Notes under the pieces: model-generated
Told to the model about the DNA's origin: nothing
Databases searched by the model: none
Seen by the model: only the letters and a program-made list of their open reading frames with translations
Position numbers and translations under genes: made by a program
Shown: piece by piece, positions 24,618 to 33,685 of the stretch
Layout of the letters: every line of letters begins with the position of its first letter
Numbering within the stretch: the first letter of the stretch is position 1
From: Rivularia sp034931125
Lineage (GTDB): Bacteria > Cyanobacteriota > Cyanobacteriia > Cyanobacteriales > Nostocaceae
Assembly (NCBI RefSeq): GCF_034931125.1
Contig: NZ_JAYGHM010000031.1
Location: 26,784-90,783, forward strand
Reading direction: 5' to 3'
DNA length: 64,000 bases

Positions 24618-25070
24618 TTAGCTAGCGGGTTGAGTACGGTTTCCGCGACGATTCTGGCGCATTTCTTTCATTTGCTGAATTTGAGCTTTTTGTTCGGGAG
24701 TTAGAATCGCTTCAAATTGAGCTTTTTGCGATTCTCTCACTTTTTTAAGTTCAGCTTTTTGAGCGTCAGTTAGATTTAAAGATTTCCATACTCCGCCTTT
24801 TTTCTCTCCGCTTGTTTTTGCTGCTTGCAATTTTTGTAGCTGTTCGGGAGTCAAAATTCTTTCCATTTCAGCACGAGAGCTTTTTTTGATTTCCTGCATC
24901 TGAGCTTTTTGTGCGTCAGTCAAATTTAATTTCTTCCATCCACCTTCCTTTTTACCTTGAGCAACGATAACGGGAGAGGAAGGACTAATGTCAGCTTGAG
25001 CAGCGAAAGGGATTGCAGTTAAAGTTAAAGCGATCGCACCGGCTAAGAAAGATAATTTTTTGAGTTTCAT
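24618..25070 (-). CDS. Spy/CpxP-like protein with two LTxxQ modules
   Basis: The 150-residue product starts MKLKKLSFLAGAIALTLT, almost the same signal peptide as its downstream neighbour. The mature part has two tandem modules: KKLNLTDAQKAQMQEIKKS with MERILTPEQLQKLQ, and KSLNLTDAQKAELKKVRES with FEAILTPEQKAQIQ, so a duplication inside the protein. The C-terminus is basic (RQNRRGNR). I prefer the ATG at 25070 because the signal peptide starts there. The two genes are likely tandem paralogues. Confidence 0.78.
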   Translation of the reverse strand: MKLKKLSFLAGAIALTLTAIPFAAQADISPSSPVIVAQGKKEGGWKKLNLTDAQKAQMQEIKKSSRAEMERILTPEQLQKLQAAKTSGEKKGGVWKSLNLTDAQKAELKKVRESQKAQFEAILTPEQKAQIQQMKEMRQNRRGNRTQPAS

Positions 25071-25259
25071 CTGAGAATTTGTGGGTTTGTTTTGTTCGAT
25101 GTCACCATCATAAAATTTAAATCTCGGTACTCGCATGAGTAAAAAGTCACTAATACGTAAATAAGAATATATGGAGAAAGTCATATATACAGCTATGACT
25201 TTAGTCATGATTGATAATTTAGGCAATTATTAGCTATTAGTAGTTAGATTAATAGTGCT

Positions 25260-25330
25260 ATAACAAAACTCATAAGTATTTGAGCAAAATTAACTAATAG
25301 ATAGGGAATAGGGAATAGGGAATAGGAAAA
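25260..25330. repeat. STRR heptamers
   Basis: GGGAATA units in three copies at about 25303-25325, in the spacer before the minisatellite. Confidence 0.6.
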
Positions 25331-25379
25331 AGTTTCTTAGTATTCCACCACATAAGTTATGAGGGGTAATGTATTCGTA

Positions 25380-25930
25380 GTGCGACCATCTTGGTCGCTC
25401 GTATCAATTAGCGAGCTAGAAGCTCGCACTACCAGACAGTTCGCGAATACTACCGGACAATTNNNNNNNNNNNNNNNNNNNNNNNNNNNNNNNNNNNNNN
25501 NNNNNNNNNNNNNNNNNNNNNNNNNNNNNNNNNNNNNNNNNNNNNNNNNNNNNNNNNNNNNNNNNNNNNNNNNNNNNNNNNNNNNNNNNNNNNNNNNNNN
25601 NNNNNNNNNNNNNNNNNNNNNNNNNNNNNNNNNNNNNNNNNNNNNNNNNNNNNNNNNNNNNNNNNNNNNNNNNNNNNNNNNNNNNNNNNNNNNNNNNNNN
25701 NNNNNNNNNNNNNNNNNNNNNNNNNNNNNNNNNNNNNNNNNNNNNNNNNNNNNNNNNNNNNNNNNNNNNNNNNNNNNAGCAAATACTACCGGACAATTAG
25801 CGAATACTACCGGACAATTAGCAAATACTACCGGACAATTAGCCAATACTACCGGACAATTAGCGAATACTACCGGACAATTAGCAAATACTACCGGACA
25901 ATTAGCGAGCAAGATGCTCGCACTACGAAT
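25380..25930. repeat. 21-bp minisatellite with masked centre
   Basis: The unit AGCGAATACTACCGGACAAT-T (21 bp, with AGCA or AGCC variants) occurs once at 25442-25462 and six times at 25778-25903. The N run between (25463-25777) is 315 bases, exactly 15 units in phase. The outer ends carry the palindromic GCGAGCTAGAAGCTCGCACTAC (about 25410-25430) and GCGAGCAAGATGCTCGCACTAC (about 25904-25925). All open frames across the array are repeat artefacts (a seven-residue period). It is not a CRISPR array: no spacers vary. Confidence 0.85.
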
Positions 25931-26012
25931 TTATTACCTAGCTTAATTAATGTGGCAAAGTATTAGATACCTTATTAGTTCAAACGATCTGATAATTGAT
26001 AATTGATAACTT

Positions 26013-27236
26013 ATGAACCGTACCATAGATGTTAAAAATCATCCTTTTAAGTTTTTACTTTATTTAGAGTGGATATTGCTGGGATTTGTTGCGGTCGCTT
26101 CAATTTTACCTATTCCTTCGCAGCGATTGCTAACGAAATTTCCCGAGCTAATGGTTATTAGTTTGATGATTTTTGGATTAATGGGTTTAAGATTACCTAC
26201 CAATAATCGAAGAAATAAAATTATCTATACGGCTTGTGAAATTTTATTAATTTTAATCACCAACTTTTTAGGGGGTAGAACAGCGCGACTTTTTCCGTTT
26301 CTCACTTTAATATTAGTAACTCGTAGCTGCTTAATTTTTCAACTTCCCGGACGCTTAATTGTCGCAGGAATTTCTTTTTATTTATTCTTAGTAAATTTTC
26401 TCAGACAATTTCCTAATGTATCACCGAGAAGATTACAAAAGCTATGGTTCTTTCAAATTAGCTTTGTGCTGTTATTTGTATTAGCTTTGGTTTTTATTTT
26501 ACTATTAATGAATGCGGTACTTTCCGAACGGAAAAGTCGCGAAGAATTAACTGCTGCTAACGAAAAACTCCGTCAATATGCTTTAAAAATTGAAAATCAA
26601 GCTACCCTCGAAGAAAGAAATAGGATTGCGCGAGAAATTCATGATTCTTTAGGACATTCTCTGACAGCTTTAAATCTACAGTTAGAAACAGCCACAAAAC
26701 TATTAAATACTAATCCAAATAAAGCCAAAGATTTTTTAATTAGAGCTAAAGAATTAGGCTCCCAAGCATTAAAAGATGTGCGAGAATCTGTTTCTACGAT
26801 GCGCTCTAATCCCTTAAAAGAAAAGTCTTTAGAACAAGCCGTTAATATACTTGTACAAGATTTTCATCATTCCACGAATATTAAACCAAATTGTCAAATA
26901 CTTTGTTTTTACACGATACCTCGCGATATTAGCACCGCTATTTATCGAATCATCCAGGAATCTTTGACCAATATTTATAAATATGCTCAATCTACAGAAG
27001 TAAATCTAGAATTAACCACAACAGTTACAAGCGTACATTTGATGATTGAGGATAACGGCAAAGGTTTTAATCTAAGCCAAAATACAACAGGTTTCGGACT
27101 GCAAAGTATGCGCGATCGCACTTTAGCGTTGGATGGAAATTTTCAAATTAACAGTGTTCCTGGCAAAGGTACTAAAATTACGGTTAATATTCCTTTATCG
27201 GGGTTTTTGTCAACTAATTTAGAAGCTAATAGTTAG
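26013..27236 (+). CDS. NarL-type membrane sensor histidine kinase
   Basis: The 407-residue product has five or so N-terminal membrane helices (about residues 11-170) with little outside sequence, then a HisKA_3 dimerisation helix RIAREIHDSLGHSLTALNLQ (His near 210) and a HATPase with DRTLALDG-like ends: SLTNIYKYAQ, MIEDNGKGFNL and GFGLQSMRDRTLALDGN. It would phosphorylate the NarL-type regulator coded 73 bases downstream. A membrane-intrinsic rather than periplasmic signal is suggested by the missing extracellular domain. Confidence 0.93.
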   Translation: MNRTIDVKNHPFKFLLYLEWILLGFVAVASILPIPSQRLLTKFPELMVISLMIFGLMGLRLPTNNRRNKIIYTACEILLILITNFLGGRTARLFPFLTLILVTRSCLIFQLPGRLIVAGISFYLFLVNFLRQFPNVSPRRLQKLWFFQISFVLLFVLALVFILLLMNAVLSERKSREELTAANEKLRQYALKIENQATLEERNRIAREIHDSLGHSLTALNLQLETATKLLNTNPNKAKDFLIRAKELGSQALKDVRESVSTMRSNPLKEKSLEQAVNILVQDFHHSTNIKPNCQILCFYTIPRDISTAIYRIIQESLTNIYKYAQSTEVNLELTTTVTSVHLMIEDNGKGFNLSQNTTGFGLQSMRDRTLALDGNFQINSVPGKGTKITVNIPLSGFLSTNLEANS

Positions 27237-27309
27237 GACTAGATTTAAGAAAAATATCATTTTATTTTTCCTATTCCCCATTCCCTATTCCCTATTCCCT
27301 ATATTAAAT

Positions 27310-27969
27310 ATGATTAACGTACTGCTTGTAGATGACCAACATTTAATTCGTCAAGGTTTAAAAACTTTATTGGAGTTAGAACCAGATCTAAAAGTTGTAG
27401 GAGAAGCAGCAAACGGTCAAGAAGCGGTTAAATTAGCTGAAACATTGCAACCGAATGTTATCTTAATGGATATCAGAATGCCTCTGATGGATGGAGTTGC
27501 AGCAACAAAAGAAATAAAACAGAAATTTGCCCAAACGAAAATTTTGGTATTAACAACCTTTGATGATGATGAATATATCAAAGCCGCATTGCAAAATGGA
27601 GCAATGGGTTATTTACTAAAGGATACACCTTCAGAAGAATTAGCTGTAGCAATTCGCGCCGTACATAGAGGATACACTCAATTAGGACCGGGAATTGTCA
27701 AAAAACTTTTAACCCAATTTCCCGCAACTACAGAAACTCAATCATCCCCACCCCCAACTTTAACTGAACTCACGAAAAGAGAAAAAGAAGTATTACGCTT
27801 GATTGCAACAGGTGCAAGTAATCGAGAAATTGCTCAAGAACTTTATATTTCCGAAGGTACAGTTAAAAATCATGTTACTAACATATTGAACCGCTTGGAA
27901 TTACGAGACAGGACCCAAGCCGCGATTTTTGCGAATTCGTTTTCATCTTATTTAGAAGAGAAAGATTGA
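27310..27969 (+). CDS. NarL/LuxR-type response regulator
   Basis: Receiver domain (residues 1-120) with VDDQ, phosphorylation site D54 in LMDIRMPLMDG, the conserved T in VLTTFDDD, and the K in LLKDTPSEE. A LuxR-type helix-turn-helix follows (about 152-212): LTKREKEVLRLIATGASNRE and SEGTVKNHVTNILNRL. It forms a two-component pair with the upstream kinase. The regulated genes are not identifiable here. Confidence 0.95.
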   Translation: MINVLLVDDQHLIRQGLKTLLELEPDLKVVGEAANGQEAVKLAETLQPNVILMDIRMPLMDGVAATKEIKQKFAQTKILVLTTFDDDEYIKAALQNGAMGYLLKDTPSEELAVAIRAVHRGYTQLGPGIVKKLLTQFPATTETQSSPPPTLTELTKREKEVLRLIATGASNREIAQELYISEGTVKNHVTNILNRLELRDRTQAAIFANSFSSYLEEKD

Positions 27970-28086
27970 TAGATATTTTATCGGAGTTAGAATAGATTAA
28001 TTCATGAGAATAGCTATGTATTCTTTAGATATATTTGTCACAATTAAAATGTAATTTTATATGTAAATTAATCAATTTGGACCAAT

Positions 28087-28878
28087 ATGTTAATCAGTAG
28101 GGAAAATACAGCATTTTATTTCAAAGACTTAGAAACATCATTAGGCAAAGCAATTAATATTACAATTGTCATCCTGGTGATGCTGTCTTCAGGAATTTTT
28201 GTAGCGCAAACTTATCAGCTTCCTGAATCTGTTCGGTTAATTTTCAATATTATCGATACGTTAATTGTAAGTATTTTTGCAATAGAGTATTTATTGCGTT
28301 TGTGGAGCGCAGAAAATCGGATTCGCTATATTTTTAGCTTTTATTCTATTATTGATTTAATTGCAATTTTACCATTTTTTATTGGAACTATTGATATTAG
28401 ATATATCCGCTTGTTGCGATGGTTCAGAATTTTGCGATTAATCAGGTATCTAGATCGAAAATTCTTATTTGGTCAGATTTCTACTGAAGATGGTGCTATT
28501 TTTACACGAATATTATTTACCTTATTTGCAATTATATTTATCTACTCTGGATTAATTTATCAAGTAGAACATCCTGCAAATCCACAAGTTTTTAGTACTT
28601 TTGTGGATGCATTGTATTTCTGTATCGTTACAATGACCACTGTGGGCTTTGGGGATGTGACCCCAGTTTCCCAAATCGGTCGTCTTTTAACAGTTTTGAT
28701 GATTTTAACAGGTATCGCGCTGATTCCTTGGCAAGTCGGCGATTTAATTAAGCGAATAATTAAAACTACGAATCAAGTAAAAACAATTTGTTCGGGATGC
28801 GGTTTGGAATTACACGACGAAAACGCGAAGTTTTGTAAGATATGTGGAACAAAGTTATTAAGCAATCATTTTAACTAA
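28087..28878 (+). CDS. Voltage-gated-type ion channel with C-terminal zinc ribbon
   Basis: The 263-residue product has six-helix channel architecture. The fourth helix carries basic residues at the right spacing (RYIRLLRWFRILRLIRYLDR), then a pore with TMTTVGFGDVTP (selectivity filter TVGFGD, as in K+ channels). After the last helix (LMILTGIALIPWQVGDL) a short C-terminal domain has CSGCGLELHD...FCKICG, two Cys pairs that make a zinc ribbon. Such ribbons often bind metal or partner proteins. The channel would conduct K+ across the cytoplasmic membrane. It has no neighbours in the same operon. Confidence 0.85.
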   Translation: MLISRENTAFYFKDLETSLGKAINITIVILVMLSSGIFVAQTYQLPESVRLIFNIIDTLIVSIFAIEYLLRLWSAENRIRYIFSFYSIIDLIAILPFFIGTIDIRYIRLLRWFRILRLIRYLDRKFLFGQISTEDGAIFTRILFTLFAIIFIYSGLIYQVEHPANPQVFSTFVDALYFCIVTMTTVGFGDVTPVSQIGRLLTVLMILTGIALIPWQVGDLIKRIIKTTNQVKTICSGCGLELHDENAKFCKICGTKLLSNHFN

Positions 28879-28879
28879 G

Positions 28880-29000
28880 CAAAAGCCCGCAGGCTATAAG
28901 CCTGGGGCTACATTTACAAAGCCCACCTGCGTGGGCTAGGAGAATTATAAGCAGGTGGGCTTTGTTTGTATAGCCATACCCTGAGTCGGGTCAAATATTT
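28880..29000. repeat. Dispersed repeat with 14-bp inverted arms
   Basis: CAAAGCCCACCTGC (28917-28930) and GCAGGTGGGCTTTG (28951-28964) are perfect inverted copies with a 20-base loop. The spacing and the motif GTGGGCTTTG-TTT recur near 15886. Confidence 0.7.
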
Positions 29001-29171
29001 GTTCCAAATTGGGATGCTCCCTATTATTGCTTGTTCAACGTAACGCTTTACTTCTCAACAAAAAATTTACTTTAAAAAGAGGTCTTACTGATTTCGACTT
29101 ATGCTATCAGCGCTACCTGCTTACTGAGATTGTTCGCGGTAATATTTTAACGTAAGTGAAAAAGTCTTAAT

Positions 29172-30671
29172 ATGCTTAAATTAATCTATGTGAATCCGAC
29201 TACCGGCAGCGATCGCAATTCTGGTAGTCAACAAGCACCTTTAAAAACGATTACTCAAGCTCTTAAGGAAGCTGCTTCAGGAACAAAAATTGAGCTTGTA
29301 GAAGGTCAATACAATGCTACTAGCGGCGAAATTTTTCCTTTAATAGTTCCATTTGGAGTCACAATTATAGGTAATGAAAACAATAAAGGTAGCGGTATTT
29401 CAATTAGCGGTAGTGGGGAATATATTAGCCGTATCTTTGCACGTCAAAATATAACTTTTGTATTAAGTAATGGTTCTCGACTCATCGGTGTAACTGTAAC
29501 TAATTCCGCTAGTCGCGGTACTGCTGTTTGGATTGAATCATCTTCACCTACGATCGCAAATTGTACTTTCATTAATTGTCAACGTGAAGGGGTTTTTGTA
29601 ACTGGAGACGCTAATCCAATTATTCAAAACAATATCTTTACTCAAAATTCTGCAAGCGGTATTTCAATCACTAAAAATTCTCAAGGTCAAGTTAGAGGTA
29701 ATAACTGTTTTCAAACAGGTTTCGGTATTGCAATCGGCGATCGCGCTACTACCAAAATTGTAGATAACAATATTTACGACAACCGTTCGGGAATAGTCGT
29801 TTCTGGTGATGCTCGTCCAGTTTTGCGAGAAAATGTATGCGAACTCAATATTCAAGATGGCTTAACTGTTGTCGGAAATGCATTACCGGATATCGGCAAC
29901 AATAAAAATTCGGGAAACAATATTTTTCGCAACAACGGTCAGTTTGATATTCAAAATGCCAGTATTAACAAACTTATTTCGATCAATAATCAGGTAGAAC
30001 CCCACTCAGTTAATGGAAACATCCAGTTTTTTGCTGACCCAGAACCAGAACCAGAACCGATTCCCGAACCAGAACCAACCCTACTACCAAAATCCACTAA
30101 ATTAACTGATATTAGCGGACATTGGGGATTTGAATTCATCCAAGAATTGGTTCAATTAGGAATAGTCGCGGGTTTTCCCAATCGAACCTTTAGACCCGAT
30201 GCAACAATAACGCGATCGCAATATGCTGCATTATTGGTAAAAGCTTTTAATCCGCAGTCTTTACGAGAACCGATTGTATTTGAGGATATTAAAGAAAACT
30301 TCTGGGCTTATCAAGTAATTCAACAAGCATACCAAGGACTATTTTTCTCCGGGTATCCAGGTAAAAAGTTTTTCCCCAACCAAAATATTCCCCGCATCCA
30401 GGTTATTGGCTCTTTAATCAGCGGATTAGGATTAACAAATCAAGTTGAAATTGACTTAGATATATATGATGACAGCAGCAAAATTCCCAATTCTGCTCAA
30501 GATGAAATAGCAACAGCAACCCAGTATGGACTTATCGTCAATTATCCCAAAACAACTATTCTCAATCCAAACCGACCTGCAACCCGTACAGAAGTTGCAG
30601 TTATGGTTTATCAAGTATTAGTCCTAATTGGCCAAGTCAGGAAGATCGATTCACCTTTTATTATTGGGTAA
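29172..30671 (+). CDS. Beta-helix (DUF1565) protein with three SLH motifs
   Basis: The 499-residue product opens YVNPTTGSDRNSGSQQAPLKTITQA, a DUF1565 start, and continues as a right-handed beta helix with PIIQNNIFTQNSASGIS-type turns to about residue 275. A Pro/Glu linker (EPEPEPIPEPEPT) leads to three S-layer homology motifs (about 310-360, 372-425, 435-485; FEDIKENFWAYQVIQQAYQG is in the second). SLH domains bind cell-wall polymers in many bacteria. No signal peptide is visible at MLKLIYVNPT, which is unusual if the protein is exported. The substrate of the helix is unknown; it may bind or cleave polysaccharide. Confidence 0.85.
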   Translation: MLKLIYVNPTTGSDRNSGSQQAPLKTITQALKEAASGTKIELVEGQYNATSGEIFPLIVPFGVTIIGNENNKGSGISISGSGEYISRIFARQNITFVLSNGSRLIGVTVTNSASRGTAVWIESSSPTIANCTFINCQREGVFVTGDANPIIQNNIFTQNSASGISITKNSQGQVRGNNCFQTGFGIAIGDRATTKIVDNNIYDNRSGIVVSGDARPVLRENVCELNIQDGLTVVGNALPDIGNNKNSGNNIFRNNGQFDIQNASINKLISINNQVEPHSVNGNIQFFADPEPEPEPIPEPEPTLLPKSTKLTDISGHWGFEFIQELVQLGIVAGFPNRTFRPDATITRSQYAALLVKAFNPQSLREPIVFEDIKENFWAYQVIQQAYQGLFFSGYPGKKFFPNQNIPRIQVIGSLISGLGLTNQVEIDLDIYDDSSKIPNSAQDEIATATQYGLIVNYPKTTILNPNRPATRTEVAVMVYQVLVLIGQVRKIDSPFIIG

Positions 30672-30674
30672 TAG

Positions 30675-30770
30675 GAAAAGGGAGTTAGGAGTTAGGAGTT
30701 AGGAATTAACAATTAATTTCACCCATATCTTTGTCTCCTTGTCCTCTTGTCCCCCCATCCTCTTCTAGTT
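30675..30770. repeat. STRR heptamers
   Basis: GAGTTAG units followed by TGTCCTC/TTGTCC and CCCCCATC-like units between two convergent genes. Confidence 0.7.
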
Positions 30771-31697
30771 CACCTGTAAACTAGAAACTACTTGGTCAAA
30801 TACATTTTGATAATTCTTGTCTCCTTTAGCAAAACTAATAAGAATTATTCTCTTTCCATCACTACTTGGTAATACTATATTTTGGAATTCATATAAACCT
30901 TCAGTGCGAAAAGAAACCGCTTCTTTACCAGCCACAACTTTCGTATCGAAGCTTTCCGGCATTACATCTCCAAATTCTTCATTATTACTTACCCATTGAA
31001 CGAGGGATAAACTTTGAGGATTATTCTCTAGGGAGATACTCATGTTCCCTGGTGAAAATGTATTTTTAAATTTACCGGATTCGATTGCTTGATAATCTTT
31101 AACACTCCATAGTTCTAATACTTTTGATGAATTAGAAACTTCTTGAGGTTCTTTAATCACAAAACCTTTGGGATATTTAAAATTAACACCCAGTCGCTGA
31201 CTTCGATAAACATTTGTATTGCTTGCAGCTGCAATTTTTCTGCCAGGATTTTTCGCAGCAGTTCTTAAAGCTTGAACAACAGGTTTATCAGAAGTCGGTT
31301 TTGGTGTTTCGATTTGAGCATCTGGTTGAGAAGTTTCTTGAGGACTAAGCTTTTCTGTTAAGGCTTTAGAAATAGAACTATTCTCAGGAGATTTTGCAGG
31401 TGCTTTTTGATTTTGCGGAGCCGTAGCAACCGAATTTGGAAGATCTAGTGGAGTTGCTGGGTTACTAACTGTAGGAAAAGGTGATGGTACATTGACAGTG
31501 ATCTCACCTGGTGTTTTTTGTGGTGTCGCAACTATATCTTCATTATTGCTACGATTAGCTGACTTTACCGTTAAATCTTGAGAATCTTTTGCTTGCTGAC
31601 AACTAATTAAACTCATGCTTAAACCAAGCGTGACTGCACAAAATAATTGTTTAAGGTTACTGTCTAACCTCACACCCCGAATATTCATCATTTTCAC
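30765..31697 (-). CDS. Lipoprotein of unknown function
   Basis: The 310-residue product has a signal peptide with a lipobox, LSMSLISCQQAK (Cys near residue 33), so it should be lipid-anchored in the periplasm or outer membrane. About 150 residues of a low-complexity Pro/Thr/Ser/Gln-rich linker follow. The C-terminal ~130 residues (RSQRLGVNFKYPKGFVIKEP to KGDKNYQNVFDQVVSSLQVN) look like a compact beta-rich domain; I do not recognise it. The gene reads upstream of a gene-poor stretch. Confidence 0.75.
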   Translation of the reverse strand: MKMMNIRGVRLDSNLKQLFCAVTLGLSMSLISCQQAKDSQDLTVKSANRSNNEDIVATPQKTPGEITVNVPSPFPTVSNPATPLDLPNSVATAPQNQKAPAKSPENSSISKALTEKLSPQETSQPDAQIETPKPTSDKPVVQALRTAAKNPGRKIAAASNTNVYRSQRLGVNFKYPKGFVIKEPQEVSNSSKVLELWSVKDYQAIESGKFKNTFSPGNMSISLENNPQSLSLVQWVSNNEEFGDVMPESFDTKVVAGKEAVSFRTEGLYEFQNIVLPSSDGKRIILISFAKGDKNYQNVFDQVVSSLQVN

Positions 31698-31699
31698 TC

Positions 31700-32820
31700 C
31701 TTAAAACACCGTACTATTTAGATGTGCTTTACCATACTCCAACAATGTATTGATAACCGAATCAATTCAAAATTATCAATAATTAAATAATAATTACGAG
31801 ATAGGGAATTAATAATTCAAAAATCAAAAAGGAGCATTCCATCTTTTTACTGAACTCATCTCCACTTTACCTGTTTTCACTACAGACTTATAACAAATGA
31901 ATTGCAGGGGGTAATACCCCGTTTTTGCTCTGGGTACAAGATATAACTTCTTCTTGATTCAATATCAACGCATTTCTTCCTGTTATTTGCTCGGGGCTGA
32001 TGCTGATTTGCTTTTAGTAAGTCTTATTCAAAATCTATTATCATACATTGTTCTATACCTCTGTTCTCAGAAATTTTTCTATGCTTTACGAAAGTTAACC
32101 ATATCTTATCCAATAATTTACGTAACTTGATAGAATTTTATGGCTTAGCAATTTGTAAAAAATTAGACACAAATCTAATCCCCTTGCACCGACCATGCAA
32201 ACGAGGAAAATCGTTGAAGTCAATGAATCACAATTGAATGCAATATTTGGTTGATGCGATCGCAATATTAACTTGCTACAGCAGTGTGTCCGGGAGACTG
32301 CGTTTAAACTCGTGTTTTACCTAACTCAGCGATCGGGAATCTGTTTAAGAAATTATTAACAGCAAGTAAATATGATGTTGTTTTGTTGTATTCTCGCCTG
32401 TCTACGAGGCGATATTTTATACCGTTATTTCTGAACGGTATTTTTCGCTTGTTCCCCTATGGACAGATGTATCCAAATTCAATGTTTGCTACAAATAAGG
32501 TATTTGACTTATAAGCCTATTCAAAAGCCTGCTAATCTAGCTATTTCATTGATTTGATTCGTTCAATAGCAGCTGATAATCCTTGCATTAAGCACTTGGA
32601 TGTCATATCCGCTACGATTAATTTGGTTTTTTCATGGTTTTGAACACATTGTCATGAGTTGATGACTTCTTTAATATATCTTTATATTTTTTGAGCTTTT
32701 ATAACGTCAAAATAAAAAGAGTTCCGTATAGTAAATTACAAAAAAAATACTAGCAAATTGGTTTATTACCTTGTTCGTTTCGGGTAAATTTTGGGAATAA
32801 TACTTACGTGTAACATAGCG
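31700..32820. other. Gene-poor stretch with structured elements
   Basis: More than 1.1 kb without a credible gene. A short GGGG-TAATA-CCCC hairpin followed by GTTTTT lies at 31908-31926. Near the right side two hairpins at 32394-32412 and 32419-32446 suggest the end of a transcript (see findings). A short frame at 32195-32254 (19 codons) has no support. Confidence 0.5.
32419..32446 (+). terminator. Terminator-like hairpin of a possible small RNA
   Basis: ATACCGTT (32419-32426), a 7-base loop and AACGGTAT (32434-32441) form eight perfect pairs followed by TTTTT. It lies about 7 bases after another hairpin, TCGCCT/AGGCGA (32394-32412). No coding frame ends here. Confidence 0.5.
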
Positions 32821-32830
32821 AGTGGTAATT

Positions 32831-33064
32831 ATGAGTGTGAATACGGTGCCTTCTATCAATTACTCTTTAGACGTGATTCAGGATGAAGCGCGGCGATTGG
32901 TTCAAAAAGGAGTAGTTAGCCGACAACAGCCGATATATACGTTGTGCCAGTACATACCAGCAAGAGAGTGGGTATGCATTGAATGCGAATTAGAAAAATG
33001 CGAATTTTTGCTGCGCGATCGCATAGCGGATTTAATTGGTAGGGAAGTATGGGAAAACGATTAA
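32831..33064 (+). CDS. DUF4327-family protein
   Basis: The 77-residue product MSVNTVPSINYSLDVIQDEA continues RRLVQKGVVSRQQPIYTLCQ, YIPAREWVCIECELEKCEFL, ending LRDRIADLIGREVWEND. This is the pattern of the small cyanobacterial DUF4327 family, known to me only as a conserved hypothetical. Two Cys lie close together (VCIEC) with another in EKCEFL. The start is the ATG at 32831; a GTG nine bases upstream is in frame. Confidence 0.8.
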   Translation: MSVNTVPSINYSLDVIQDEARRLVQKGVVSRQQPIYTLCQYIPAREWVCIECELEKCEFLLRDRIADLIGREVWEND

Positions 33065-33239
33065 TTTAATTGGTCGTGGAGACCTTGAGGGGTAGAAAAG
33101 ATATATTTTGGGTGCGTAAATTTCATAAATCTACGTTCAATGCTTAATTAGCTATATAATCTCTGTTTTTAAATTGTAAAAATCCCATCCAGACCTCTGA
33201 GTTTGGAATTAAATACACAGGTAAAAGTGGTTTTGAACT

Positions 33240-33337
33240 GCTTTGAATCAGCACGTCCTAAAAGTAGCTATTCGTAACTCTAGCGGTTAGAGTATGGCTT
33301 CTAAATGGATGTGCTGCTTTTTCGCGGTATTCAAAGC
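33240..33337. other. Long imperfect stem-loop (possible structured RNA)
   Basis: Four nested pairings are visible: GCTTTGAAT with ATTCAAAGC (ends), AGCACGTCC with GGATGTGCT, AGTAGCTAT with ATGGCTTCT (one mismatch), and ACTCTA with TAGAGT around a GCGGT loop. It lies in a 620-bp stretch without a gene (33065-33685); the rest of that stretch holds nothing I recognise except GTAGTGCGGTAGCGCAGCGTG near 33479, a dispersed repeat. Confidence 0.5.
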
Positions 33338-33632
33338 AAGACAATATTTTTATTGTGGTTCTGAATTATACTTCGCTATCAAGATGAAGTCAAGTTATTA
33401 GCTATATTAATCTTCGGGAATTAAAGAAGATAAGCTGATGTGCGGCTAAATTATATAATGTGAAAACGTGAAAATATTGTAGTGCGGTAGCGCAGCGTGT
33501 CCGTAAGGACATACATCTTGCGATCTTGTCTTATACAAATTAAATGCATAAATCTTAAGAAAATTTTAGCTGAAAGCTAGTCTGAAGCCAATCCGACAAA
33601 ACTTAAATAGTGATGCAGAAATATTTTATCTG

Positions 33633-33661
33633 TGGCAAATTTTTCAAAAGCGCACTATAAT
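33633..33661 (+). promoter_or_regulatory. Putative tmRNA promoter
   Basis: TATAAT (33656-33661) lies 25 bases upstream of the mature 5' end of the tmRNA, leaving a short leader for RNase P to remove. The -35 region is poorly conserved (TGGCAA 17 bases upstream). Confidence 0.5.
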
Positions 33662-33685
33662 AAAATATGAAGCTATAAAGCACAT

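Noticed and set aside
25442..25903. CRISPR array
   Set aside because: The 21-bp units are directly adjacent with no unique spacers between them.
25337..25946. Open frames of 110-195 codons on both strands in the minisatellite
   Set aside because: They consist of a seven-residue repeat (VFANCPV or QLANTTG) plus masked bases, and arise because the unit is 21 bp with no stops.
32195..32254. 19-codon frame MQTRKIVEVNESQ...
   Set aside because: Too short, no ribosome-binding site and no similarity that I can recognise.
33270..33300. Partial tRNA-like D-arm (TAGCGGTTAGAGTA)
   Set aside because: No T-arm or acceptor stem at the correct distance; it fits the loop of the long stem-loop better.
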